64,000 bases of DNA from Entophlyctis helioformis (Eukaryota > Chytridiomycota > Chytridiomycetes > Chytridiales > Chytriomycetaceae). The stretch lies in contig JAHLKH010000011.1 in the NCBI GenBank assembly GCA_025526915.1, forward strand, positions 185,490 to 249,489, read 5' to 3'. A program made the position numbers and the translations under genes. Shown here one piece after another: positions 34,591 to 46,330 of the stretch; position 1 is the stretch's first letter, and each line of letters opens with the position of its first letter. The notes below the pieces were generated by a model. That model did no database searches. It had not been told where the DNA came from and worked only from the letters and a program-made list of their open reading frames with translations.

Positions 34591-34636
34591 CCGGCACCTT
34601 GCTGGGTTGTACCGTGATTCTTAAGATCTCGTTAAG

Positions 34637-36125
34637 ATGCTCAGCAACGTCCTGTGGCTCTCTGCGGTCGCACTCTCCGCCACCGTCTCGGCGTCTGTGC
34701 CGGCAGCTGATGCTGGAAACGCTGCGGGCACGGCTTCGACGCCACTGCTGATGTGGTCCAACGACGAGTAAGCCTTGGCCCGCAGTCTGCTGTCCCTGTT
34801 ACGGCTGTCGGTTGTCTGCCCACAGGCAAGGGCCAAGATGGACAATGGACGCTAACTGCCCTGTGCTGCCACGCACGCCTGCCATGCGCTGCTGCGATAC
34901 GACGCCATACGATACGAAACGGCGCACGCACTCTGCATGTCTGTCCAACGCTCACTGGCATTCAACCGCCTCATCCCACCATGCAGGGCCATCCGTCTGC
35001 CCTCGTCAATGTACGCGGGGAGCGCGTCGACGCTGGCCCCTGTCCTGCAAAGCCAGTTCGATTGCAGCCGCTCCACGGCCGTCCTTGTCCACTGGCCCGG
35101 CGTGGGTTGCTCCTGCGTATACTTGCTGTGCGCTCTGATTGGCGCCACTCGCTTACCCGATATGCTATCTTGCTCTCCTCTTAAACGTACACAGCTGCAG
35201 ACGGGCGACATGCTCCGATTCACAAAAGCCCTTCCCAACCTTCACGTATGTCCTATGCTTCCATCTCGCAAGGCGTGTGTGCCTTGCTGCCGGATGCTAC
35301 TGAATGATCCCGGTCGTCTCTCTCGCTCACCCAACAAAAACTGGCGCAATACGCCTTGGCGCCATATCTCGATGGCATGCAGCACGCGTACAGTAGCGCC
35401 AAGATGTCTGCCAACATTCCCCGCTTCGTGTCGGAAGAGACGGCTCCCGTGTCAGCAATTCAGTCCATTCTCAAAGATCACTGTGGTCAGAGCATGGCCG
35501 TCAAGCGTTGGACTGACGGTATGTCAGTGTGTCTGGGAATCACACGGCCTGCACCTCGCTTGACAGCGCATTTACGATTGATTGCTGTTGATAAGCCGAC
35601 CTTGAGCACAACGGAATCGCTTCAGCAATCATGGTTGAGCTCGACAACCTGAGCTCGTCGTCGTCAGCGGACAAGTTTGATGCCCTCGAGCGCGACGACA
35701 GACTTTTGCGACGCGCTCTTGACAAGATTGGCACAGCATTCCCAGACAGTGTCGTTTTTGTCACATCGTCCGAGACTTTTGTTGACACGCCTGCTGATCT
35801 GGTAAGTTGGCAAATGTTGCATCCAACCACTTCTGGTCAACTGATGAGCCGGTCTCGGCTGTTGCATGCAACGAATCGATCTGCTGCTGGCTTCGCCATA
35901 AAGGCCGATCCCATTCTCAACAAGAGAGCACAGCCCTCGTCAAGCAACCTCACGATTCCGTACAGCAAGCGCAGCATTTTCCAAAAGTACGTCTTCTTCA
36001 ATGATGCCATTTTTATGGGAATTACATCGACCGTCATCCTGGTTGTGATTCTCGTCTTTGGAGTCCGCCTGCTTTCCGGACTGCAGGCACCCACTCGATT
36101 CGACACGTACAAGAAGGAAAAGTAG
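34637..36125 (+). CDS. VOA1: V-ATPase assembly/accessory protein (Voa1/Big1/Ac45 family)
   Basis: ER membrane protein family that aids V-ATPase V0 assembly. The start at 34637 gives a signal peptide (MLSNVLWLSAVALSATVSAS) and then TPLLMWSNDE, like the opening of Big1/Ac45 proteins. Lumenal exons include SSMYAGSASTLAPVLQSQFD, LQTGDMLRFTKALPNLH, ALAPYLDGMQHAYSSAKMS and DKIGTAFPDSVVFVTSSETF. A single C-terminal membrane helix (FMGITSTVILVVILVFGVRL) is followed by SGLQAPTRFDTYKKEK; the RFD near the end fits the Ac45 cytosolic tail, and the final KKEK could act as an ER-retrieval dilysine signal. Introns at about 34770-34985, 35120-35200, 35240-35340, 35515-35620 and 35800-35900 are approximate. 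Confidence 0.75.
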
Positions 36126-36205
36126 TCGTGTATCTGCATGCGCATCTACAGCATCTACTCGGCTGCGTTGGCAACGGCTTTGATTCAGCAATGAATGGCT
36201 TTCAT

Positions 36206-38698
36206 TCAAGCGTCGTCTTGACTGTGATCGCCCATACTTTCTTCAGCAAGATCCATTCCGTCGTCCAGCTCATCATCATCATCATGGTCAAGAGTCCCAT
36301 TGATCAGCTTGTCTGTTTTCTCGAGACCTGCTTTGGCTTCAAGGCACTCGGGATTGATTCTGGTGCAAACGGAGGGTCGTGCCCATGTATCAGCAGACAA
36401 AGGAAATGCAACGGTATAAATGGCCTTGGCGTACCTTTGCGCTGCATGATAATGCTCGGTTGCTTTGGAATAGTCCTGCTTCTTCAGATACAAATGCGCA
36501 AGTCGCAAGTGCATCGTGTCATTGTGATGGAAGGGGAGATGCTCTTCCAGACTAATGGATCGATGTGCGTCAGCTGCTTGATTGATTTCACGATTCAGCC
36601 TTCCCTGACGATGACGGCAGCCGCTTACAGTGTGATGGCAGCGTCGAGCGAGTCATGGCTTTCGTGGTTGTGAGCAAGCGCAAAAATAGCCTCAATGCAG
36701 TTGGGATCAACTCGCAACGCTTTGTCAAGAAACTCGCGAGCCTATCGCAGGCAGCGTGCGCCAGTTGGGTCGATCGGCACTTGGATGGTCAGACAAAGCA
36801 GCAATGCACAGGATGGTCAGGTCAGATCTCTTCTCTACCTTGCCTGCCTTGGTTGGAACTTTTTCAAATACGACTCCCATCAGTGTCAACACTCTCGCAC
36901 TTTTTGGCATGAGCCTCAATGCCTCATTAGCAGCTGCCACGGCTTGGTTTGTTTGCCCAAGGGCAAGGTACGACTCAATAATGCCTGCATGCAGTCCGGA
37001 GCAGTGAGACGCGTGTGCAATGTCCTGGTATGATGTGCAAACGAACCTTCATAGGTGACCACATCGCGTGATATCCGATAGGCTGAGCGGTAGGACAGAA
37101 TCGCATCGGCTGGCCGATTCATGGCTAGCAGCAGTGAACCTTTGAGATGATACGTAGGAACATGGCGGCTATTCCAAACTGTTGCCTGAATAAAGAAAAT
37201 GTGTCAGCTTGCTCGGTTCGTTTGCTGATGGCTGCCATTTCCGCACCTTTTCCACAAAGTATAGCGCCTGATCGAGGTGACCCTTCATCTCGCAATATCG
37301 AGCCATGGCAAGCCACGGCTCTGGCCGTTCCTCCGATATGTGGAACAAGTCCTCTGCAAGACTAGAGCATGCGTCATCAGTCAGTCCAGTGGCTACCTGG
37401 CACCATGCACCTTAACACTAGGCGGTTGTACTTGTTGACTGCTTGCACCTTTCCGTGCGCCTGCAAAAGGCCAGCATAGATATCCATTTGGCTGCTTGTG
37501 TCTGGCTCGAGCTTGCGAATCTGTGCATGTCGCCATTGCATGGATTAGCAGCTTGGCATGGATTGACAGTCGCGCTCTTGCGTGCACTCTTCAGCACACC
37601 TTGGTGTAGCACAACCGAGCAGCATTGCTGTTCCCACTTTCAACATGGCACATGGCAATCTCGAGTTGGATGTCGACGCAAAACGGATGCATGTTCTCGA
37701 GAGAGGTGAGGATCTGCAATGCAGCTGCACACAATTGATATCAGCAATCATGCAATCAACGGCAGCAAAGATGCAGTTAACGAGTTCATCCTCGGCGACT
37801 TACCAGAGTGCTCGTGCTTTCGTGCCGCTGCGTGTGCTTGGATGAACATACGGACCGTCTGATACGCCTGTTGGGAGGAAACCAGCAACTCAACCTCTGC
37901 ATAAGGAACGGCGTGGTCAAGCAGAGAGATGGCCGATTCAACCGCGTCTGGGTTTGCTCTGTTCAACCATTGCCATATTAGTCCAATAACCAGCGGGAGA
38001 GCGTCCGCTGGCCCCTATGGGTCAAGCACTACAATGGCACCTCAGAATAGCCTTGTGGCACTGGATTGCTGCCTTGATTTCGCCAAGCTCGTCGTAGAGC
38101 CATGCAAGCTGCCTCCAGATCGATGGGCTACGACGACGCTCTTCCAGAGACTCGAGCTATGTGTGTACGCTGGTTAGCATCCGATGAGCGCTGATGCAGG
38201 ACAGCTCTGCGGGGTGGCATACCGATCCTTTGGCTTTGTATAGCTCTCCAGTCCGAATGCAGGCGTTGGCATAACCACCAAGCACCTTGATCTCAAGTTG
38301 ATCCAGTCGGTTCGAGGCTGGAAGGTGCGAGTGAAACAAATCCAGCGCTCGCTCATAGTATTTCTGTCGAGGGTAGGAAGCTTAGAATGGCTGGGCAGAC
38401 AGGTGCATGCAGAGGACGCAATATACCAAGGATCGACGGTGTTCTCCTCCTTCGGCAAGGGACTCGGCATACAGTGCAAGCGTTTCGCATTCTTGCGCTC
38501 GTGTCTTTGGCTGAGTTCGGTCGGACAGAAGCAGACCTGCCTGTCCAACACAGCAACGAACGTTGAGTGTGCGCCACTGGAGAAGCTGCAAGACCCATGC
38601 TGAGAGCAAGCACATCCACCTACCAGCAGCTGAACAGAGCGGTGCAAGCCTTGGCTTGCGAGGGTCCGTGCGCTGGCGAGCGTGCTGGCTGGGTCCAT
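36206..38698 (-). CDS. APC7: Anaphase-promoting complex subunit 7 (TPR protein)
   Basis: TPR scaffold of the APC/C ubiquitin ligase, often absent from yeasts. The start at 38698 reads MDPASTLASARTLASQGLHR. Many short exons carry TPR units: ALYAESLAEGGEHRRSL, QLEIKVLGGYANACIRTGEL, LAMNRPADAILSYRSAYRIS with RDVVTYEG, AAANEALRLMPKSARVLTLM with GVVFEKVP (a characteristic APC7 stretch), and MHLRLAHLYLKKQDYSKATE. The tail is acidic (DHDDDDELDDGMD) as in animal and plant APC7 and ends at 36206. The gene is unusually fragmented, with ten or more introns of about 50-110 nt. Confidence 0.88.
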
Positions 38699-39039
38699 GA
38701 TCGTGCAAACAACAACCCGACGCGATTGCAAACCCTTGATGGCCGGGCTGCGATTGGTCGATCCTGGTGGAATAGGGGAGGTGCGGACACTGTGTGATCC
38801 TGCGCATAGAAGCGTTGCGCCACGCCAGATCCAGACGCTGCTGCACTTGGTAACCTGCACAAGTACTGTTTGATACGATCTAGTCACGTGGCCATTCCAA
38901 TGTCAACTATTTCAGAGAGGGAACTCTCCCGATCGACCAAACAGGTCACATTGTTGTAAGTGGCACGCTCGCATCTGTGCGTCGCCCACTGGCAATCTTT
39001 GCAGGATGCTGACCCTTGACTCTTGGGTCGTGCAATGAT
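38699..39039. promoter_or_regulatory. Divergent promoter, APC7 / LIM-RhoGAP, built from two dispersed repeats
   Basis: 341 bp without a coding exon. It holds repeat A (38749-38866) with a GATTGGT inverted CCAAT box, an E-box CACGTG at 38885-38890, and repeat B (38924-39042) reaching the RhoGAP start codon. Both repeats have another copy in this window near different genes. Confidence 0.75.
38749..38866 (+). repeat. Dispersed repeat A, copy 1
   Basis: About 118 bp that align with 63019-63131 at roughly 75 percent by eye, with the best-preserved block GCCAGATCCAGACGCTG. It begins 51 bp upstream of the APC7 start codon. Where copy 2 has the start codon ATGCCAGATCC, copy 1 has ACGCCAGATCC. Confidence 0.8.
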
Positions 39040-39042
39040 ATG
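38924..39042 (+). repeat. Dispersed repeat B, copy 1
   Basis: Shares CTCCCGATCGACCAAACAGG, CACTGGCAATCTTTGCAGGA and GCAATGATATG with 55008-55099 in the same order; copy 1 has an extra block of about 20 bp between the first two. It ends at the start codon of the LIM-RhoGAP gene (39040). Confidence 0.85.
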
Positions 39043-42000
39043 GTGCCCAAGATGTCGTTTGCTGGCTTGCCATGCGCCGGCTGCTCTCAAAGGCTTGGTG
39101 TCGGAGAGGTCATTACCTGCAGTGATGCGTACTACCACGTCGCGTGCTTCAAATGCTCGGGATGTGCCAAGACACTCAATGCCGCAAACGAAACGATTCT
39201 GCTCGCAGAGGACGGCAAGGTAAAGCGGATGCGACACGTTGAGATCAGACCATCCGTCAACGCGATACCCTGCTGCTCTCATGGTAACCACCACGGTTGA
39301 GACAGCCGCTGTGTACAGCATGCTCCTATCAATGCGAAGCATGCAATCAGCCAATCCTCGAGTCGGCCATTTCAACAGGAACGCACACATACCACGCCGA
39401 CTGCTTCCGCTGCATCTTGGTAAGAGAGAACAAGTGCCGATTGGCAGATGGCACACGACTGAACGGCCGATGCGAAATACAGTGTCTCAATGCCATTGAC
39501 GGTCTGACCTACGCGCTTCATGAAAACGCAAGTTGGCACCACCAAACTCTGTGCACAACGCCGCTGATCTACTCACAGCACTGAATACATCCAGCACCTG
39601 TACTGCGTGGCGTGCTACAGAAAGAAACGGCTGCAGCACGGATACCAGGCCTGGAGCAGTATCGATGCAGCTGACCAGGTACCCAAGCCTGCACACACAG
39701 GCAGCAACAACAGTAGCAAACAAATGGGTTTGCCCCCGCCATCGCTCAACGCAAGCATTGCCGAGTCACCGACACCGACCACGTCGAGTTTGGCATTCAA
39801 GCATCGCCTCAACCACCAAACTGGGGAGGAAAAGCCACCGATATCACCGGCATTGACGCAGCCAGACAAGACAGACACTGAGTCGACTAAAATGCTAAAT
39901 GCGGCAACACCAACGGCTCTGTCTGACCAACCCCGGCATGCTCTCGACAAGCTGAAGGGCATTCGCGAAAACCAAGTCGCCAATACTGATGAGCTTCAAG
40001 CGGAGACGCGGCATCGCACAGGGACGAGCCCAAAGGTGATTCTAAACCTGGTCGAGGCTCGTGCACATGCTAACGCAATGGATAAACAGCAGCAGGAGCA
40101 GGAGCAGGAGCAGGAGCATCAGCAGCGCAATCATGGAGATGTAAGCATGGGGGCACCGCAAGAATCGACGAATCCAGCACCGCTTCATTCATCCTTTTCA
40201 TTCGAGTCCAACGCCTCGCATTACATGTACAGCAGCAACATGCGAAGAAGGAGCTCAGGCATGTTGTCAGGTCGAGTCTCGCAGATACACGCAGAGGAAG
40301 ATGGCTCGACAGAGCTGGGCAGTGTGGGCGAATATACAAGTGTCGACCGGCGAGCGAGCTCCAAAGCAGTTATTGGAATGGATCATGCTGGGAGCCTCGA
40401 CACCAATCAGTTGCGAGCCGATCTCGCAAACAGTCAAAGGAATGCAAGGCAGCTGCAGGCAAGTGGAAGCACTTCATGGCCGATCCAGCCATACCGCACA
40501 TTGCAGACTAATCCCAGGCGAGCAGGACATGATTGCTCTTCTCCAAGACCAGCTGCATGAACAGAAGCTCGGCCGTCAAGATGCCGAGGCACGTCTGAAA
40601 CTCTGCGCAGCTGAATTGGATACGCTGCGTACCATGGCAGCCAAGAGCATGGCCAGCAGCTATCTAGACAAAGCAATTGTGCGCCAAACGGCCGAGGCTG
40701 CGCGATTGAAAGACGAGATCGACGAGCTTGGTATGCAGCGGTCTGTTCTCGCACAGGATGTACACCAATCGATCCAGCATTTTCTTGGGCTGTTGTCAAG
40801 GTTGGATCCGGCTAGTGCACTTGTGCTGGCTCCTTGGCTTGAAGTTAACAGGAGATGACCAGCAAACAAGTGGAATGCGCAGGCGAGCTCACTGCCACTT
40901 CGCAGCTGCTCATTGAGACGTTCCAGCAGGACATTGAGAATCTCAAGGAACGGCGGAAAGGACTCTTTGACGATGTCGAGGACCTGCACAAGTCGAAGCA
41001 GACTGCGAGGCAGGAGTTTGACATTTTTCTCAAGGATCTGGTGACGTTTGAGGCACCGCCTGTGCTGGCGTCGCTGGAGAGTGCACGCCAGTCAATCGAT
41101 CAACACAACGGTGTTCTCAACGAATCCGGCCAACATCAATCGCTACGGTCGGTATGCACAAGTGAGTATGGGTCCAGTCGTCCATTTTCGTGTGACTATC
41201 AGCTGCGAGACGACAGCAGTGGACAGGCGGCTGCATGTTCCCCAAGTAAGCGCTCAAGTATGCGGCCGATTGGGAGGTCGATAACGGAGTACAAGCGAGA
41301 CGATGAAGATCTTTCGCCAGCAATCGCTTCACCAAGCCAACAAGACGGCTGTTCACCAGCAAAACGGACATCGCGACGCGAGCGGTCAAAGACAGTGTCG
41401 TCGAAAGCCAACGATGTCGGGAAGGAGACAATTAAGTGGGCCAATGATCTCAAAAACAACATTCTCAAGGCTGCCGGTGGACTGTCGAGCAAGAAACAAA
41501 GCCCATATGTGGCGTCCAGCGATTTGCTTGACACGGCGACCCAAGTAGCAGACTATCCCCACGCTCTTGCTGGTGCATCGTCCGTGTCAGCCATGTCTGC
41601 ACAATCCGGTAAAGCAAAGAGTCGTAAGTCTTCTATCATGAGATCGCTGTGCACAGGGCATGTTTGCTGACCAATGCTTGACACAGCTGCAGGCGAAGGT
41701 GGCTTGACAGTGAATACAAGCAAGGCTGATCGCACACTCGAACGTCCGTACCATAGATTCTTACCGCACTCGTATCTCTCTCCAAAGAAATGCGACTGCT
41801 GCAACGAAAAGCTTTGGGGCAAGGAGCTGCGCTGCGATTTATGTGGCTATCATTGCCACAGCAAGTGCTCTTCAAGCGTTCATGGGTCGTGCATGCCTTC
41901 CACAGTGATATCCATCGGCAAGGCTCTCCCGACTGCTGTCGTTGGTTAGTGCGATGCCGATGCTATCCAACGCATCGCCATTGACTTTGTGCCATTCATC

Positions 42001-42812
42001 GTCATTCGTAGGTATTGCAACGCAGGCACAAACATCAGTGTTTGGAGTTGATCTCATTCAGCAGCTTCGGCTTGAGGGCGGCGGCGACGTTCCCAAGTTT
42101 GTCGTTCAGTGCATTGAGCATGTTGAGCAGCATGGTATGCATTATTTGACGGCTGTTGTATTGGCTATTGATCTGACGCTATCATTCCAATAGGGTTGGA
42201 GTACGAAGGAGTGTATAGAAAGTCAGGCCCAGTTGTGCAAATTAACAAGATTGTCGCCGCAGTGAACAGAGGTGACCCTCTTGTCTTTCAAGACGAGTCG
42301 TGCCATTTCGACGTAACCGCCGTGACTTCTGCGCTCAAACAGTATTTTCGCGAGCTTCCCGATTCGCTCGTTAGCTCAAGCATATACACGGATCTGATCG
42401 ACTGCGTCAGTAAGTGCCTGAGGGCTGCTCTATCTCCTGTAACATACACTGACTGGCATTACAAAGGAACCCAAATTGATGACGAAAGGAATGCAACGTT
42501 CAAGGAATTGCTGAGAGCCATTCCCAGAGAACACTTTTCAACTCTCGCTTATCTGATCAAGCATCTATTCAGGTGGGAGTGCATTTGACCAGCTGTGACT
42601 TGAAAGCATTAACAAACGATACGCTGCAAACCACCAGGGTTCATGAGCTGGCTGCCAAGAATCTGATGGTTGCGTCAAATCTTGGTGTTGTGTTTGGACC
42701 AACACTGCTAAAACCCCCCATTCCAAGCACCCAGCTCGATCTTGTTGACTCTGGTGCGCGAGGCAACGTAGTCGAGCACCTTATCCTGAATGTCCACGAG
42801 TTCTTTACATAA
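39040..42812 (+). CDS. LIM-LIM-C1-RhoGAP protein (Rga-type)
   Basis: GTPase-activating protein for Rho/Cdc42, likely acting at sites of polarised growth. LIM1 starts in exon 1 (39040-39220; LPCAGCSQRLGVGEVITCSD, then YYHVACFKCSGC). LIM2 begins after the next intron (CTACSYQCEACNQPILESA) and ends LYCVACYRKKR. A disordered region with a Gln/Glu run and coiled coils (about 40530-41100) follows. The C1 zinc domain (41750-41900) has HRFLPHSYLSPKKCDCCNEK and further Cys/His ligands. The GAP domain (42030-42812) has EGVYRKSGP with the arginine finger and YFRELPDSL. Two ATGs (39040, 39052) could serve as start. A C1 domain in a LIM-type fungal RhoGAP is unusual. Confidence 0.92.
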
Positions 42813-43104
42813 AGCCGGACGTCTGGATACGTTTGAGTCTTGGGTCAATGTCAGGGTTGCTGTTCGGGTTGGCTGTGTTGTGTGTCTGGAATGCAGTGCA
42901 GATGGCAGCTGTGTCGCACTTGCTGTCCGCGTCGCCGTCGGGTAGGCTGAGCGTGGCCATGTACCTGCGGTTGAGATGGATCGAGCGGTGTGTAACAGTT
43001 GACATTCAGAGAGGAATGCGAGAGCCCATTGGTGCAAATGATCTTCATTCGATGCAAATCCTCTCTGCTATGCTGTCTGCCTGCATGCCAACTTGGTAAC
43101 ACTG

Positions 43105-46100
43105 CTATTTCTGCTTGCTACGCTTTGACTCAAACCCGACTCCATTATCATCTGGGTCTCTCTTCAGCGCGCCGCTTCCGCTGGCCGATGATGACCCTGA
43201 GCTGCCGGCATCCTGATGAATCTGATCCGTTCGCGACTGTTGAAATGATGGTCAGCATTCAAGTGTGCACCGCAATCATTACATGGTGGAGCAGTAGCAA
43301 TCAATCACTCACCTCCATCATAAGATATTCTGGAAAGTCTTGACCCCACATGTCTTGGAAGATTTTTGGCAGAGTCGTCTTGATGGCGCCAATCACGGCA
43401 GTGAACTCGCCACCAAACAGCTCAGATACTCCTCCAGAGAACACGACCGATTTCTGTTTGTAGCAGCACTCGTCAGCCCGCATCTTGCACGCACATACTG
43501 CCACTATCACATACGTTTGCGTTCTTCTGATGCAAACAAAACAAGTCAGACGAAGATTGGCGGAGGCTCATCGTCAGTGCAACGTGAGGCGGTTCGTCCA
43601 TGCCGACGCTTGCAAAATCGAAGCCAGATGCCCGAAAGCCGAGTTGTTGTGCCTCCAATGTTGGGACACTCTGTGCGAGTCGAAGTCAATCGAGCAAATG
43701 TCAGACTGCGTGTCCTAGATGCTGCAGTCCTGCATCTGCAAACTCAATCATCACAATACCTTCTGCCAGTTCTTGACCTGGACAAGGATGGCCGAGAATC
43801 GCGCCGTCTTGGCAAGAAAACAGGAATGACGAGATCAACATTTCGTTGGCCGCGCTCGCACGCAATTGCCGCGCAGCAATTGAAGGCCTTTCTGAGTGCC
43901 TCGACACTGTTTCCGTCTGGTGCATTCCAGAAATGGTTGAAAAAGACGAGCCCATCACGCAGCTCCTCGTCAAGCACTGCCTCCTTCCACTCGATATGTT
44001 GATCTGATTGTCAGATAAAGCCACAGTACTGCTTGTCAGTCATCATGCCATGCACACACAGGAGTGACGCCTGACACTCACCAGGCTTGCCATTTGCCCA
44101 ACGAACAGGCTGGCGCTTTTCACCAAAGAGAGCCTTCAGGAATCGGACGACCGTCACCGGCATGGTCAAGTAACAGTGGGGCGAAGCGGTCCAAGTCGCC
44201 TTTGTCATCGCCAACAACAGCAAGACACGGGCAACGAGCTTGCCGCGATCACCAGTGCACATGAATCCATCCTTGACAGCCGTGAACAGTATGGAGGCCA
44301 TCTTTGTCCATAGCGAGCTCTGAAGACCACTCTCCTTGCTCCAGTGCAGGTGATCTGGAGTAACGTACTTGAGTGCGGTCAATGCAGCTTCGGCAAAAAC
44401 CGGATCGGACGGGTACGTGACTGTCATACGATCACACTTTGGCGTAATGTGTGCGCAAACAGCCATAAACCGCGCAGTCAGGTCCGATGTTTGTTGGACG
44501 GCCGTACCGATAATGTCAACTGCCAAGAGCGTTGCTGCTGCCGCCTGGTACGCGGGCACAGTGTTGTTGTGCACGTTAGAGTCGAGTATTTTCGAGCAGC
44601 CGCTAGCCGAACAACAGAGCTTTCCAAGTGCGATGTTGATAAGGTCCCTCAATTTCCCCGGCCCTGTCAGACTCGACCAGACTGGACGGCCGAACTGGCG
44701 CAGTGATTCCCAGATCTCACTCTCAAGGATGCTGTCGTTCATCACCGACTCGACAGACGAGGTGTTGGCGGCCGACTGAAGGGCACTCAGAATGAGCTGA
44801 TCGATGCGTTTGAACGACGACTTGGCAGTATTCACATCCCAGAAGCGAAGCTCCCAGAATGGGGGGAAGATCTTGCTTGCGACGAGGCCGCATAGGGAAC
44901 TCAGATTTCTTGGTGCCTCGGCACGAACAATGTCGGCGACCTTCATGTTGGTGTCCGTGAAAACGACCATGACGCCATTGGTGACGCATCGAGGCAGGCA
45001 GCTGGCCACTTCGCGAAGCCGGTCGAGGTTGGTTGTGACATGGCCAGTGGTGTTTGGTCGATCGATGAGTCGCGAAGCTTCGTCAAATGCAAAGATCAGA
45101 CGGGCCATTTTGGGGTCGCCCCTCCTTTCAAGCGCCTTTTGAAACCCGATCATCGCTTGAACGAGTAGGTTGCATCCACTTCGACGGTGCGGGCTTGATG
45201 ACGTGTGCATTGAATAATCTGCGAATATGTATATGTCAGCAGTTGCTCCAGAGGAACAACAAAACAGTAACTGGGCCAAATGAAACATACCTGCAGGCTC
45301 GCATGCATCTGTGTGAGAGATAGTGCTGGTACGATGATCGGCAACTGCTGACGGAGCCGTCACGAATCGTTGGGAGCTCTTGAACTGTTCCATTTTGGCG
45401 TGGATCTCGTCCCAGAAATCCGCTTCTTTGTCTGGATCAATCTGGCGATCAATCCATTTGGCCGGCGTCATATCAGGGTCGTTGCGAAGCACCTCCGTCA
45501 AGTATTCAATGCAGACGACAAAGAATCCCAACGCCCATGACGTGAACTCTGTTGAGTTGCTAGGGATTGTGTCTGCGATGCTGCTACGAGGCGGATATGC
45601 AACTTCGTTCTGGTCGCGGAGGCATACAAAGAAAAGAAAGCGTTCGCGGCCGACTTGCGCGACGAGGCGGCTCTTGCCAGTCGAGCTCGCTTGCAGGATC
45701 GTTCCAGTTGGCGCAATGTAGTCTCTGCTGTCCTTCCATGCAGCGACGATCTTGTCGGCGTACTCGAGGAATGCCGCAATGACACCATTCGGATCGCGGA
45801 ATTCGGCTTTGAAGCCCTCGACAACTGACGGATCCAGTCCACTCGAGCTCATCGATGATTTCCCACGAGCGACTTTCCGTGCTGGCGTTTCAGGGATGAC
45901 TGACTGCTGCTGCTGTTGATTCCTCTTTAGCTCGGCGACCTGCGTTTCAAGGAGGGCGAGCTGTTGCTGCAGAGCAGCAATCACCGTCTGGTCCGGAGTC
46001 GAGTCCTGGCCAAGGGTTGGCAGCACAACAGCATGAGTCAACCGCGTTGCTGGGCAACGAATGGGAACACATTTTCCGATTCCCACCTGCTCGGTTGGAG

Positions 46101-46116
46101 GCGCCGAGTCAGACAT
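43105..46116 (-). CDS. P-loop NTPase with REase-type domain (CRN/RHS-like), possibly broken
   Basis: Member of the group of eukaryotic NTPase-plus-restriction-endonuclease-fold proteins that includes Crinkler (CRN) effectors and retrotransposon-hot-spot proteins; assignment is by architecture. The start at 46116 gives MSDSAPPTEQVG, then a Gln-rich coiled coil. The ATPase shows a Walker A of the ASSTGKS type (about 45680), a VCLRDQN.. YPPRS block and a Walker B IFAFDE (about 45090). An intron lies near 45227-45296. After a GTGAGT donor near 44085, downstream exons hold a nuclease-like domain with an IPVF strand and a later VQVKN strand (43900-43770). Between those strands (about 43810) the frame shifts by one base, so the gene may be inactive or the assembly wrong. 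The tail ends FESKRSKQK at 43105. Confidence 0.7.
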
Positions 46117-46330
46117 GAGAGTTGTTCGAAGATGGGCAAAGAAACTGTTCTCATTCCTGGTGGAGGTGCGGCAACTGTCAGGCACATGTATCAAAGATCG
46201 TCACTGGAGGGTCATTGCGCTCTGCATTATAGGTGATGCCAAAGTTCATTCCAAGAAGATTCCCAGTCCCCAAGACACTAGATGCCATACCCTTTCGAGC
46301 TTAAGGCCGTGCGTAGATCCCTCAGTTGTG

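Noticed and set aside
38300..38330. GGTTCGAGGCTGG considered as the T-arm of a tRNA gene
   Set aside because: No acceptor stem, D-arm or anticodon arm at proper distance; it lies in an APC7 exon. I found no convincing tRNA or rRNA gene in the window.
46117..46330. N-terminal extension of the NTPase-REase gene to ATG 46194 and beyond
   Set aside because: The added residues have no similarity to a CRN header and the ATG at 46116 gives a cleaner start; kept as flank only.
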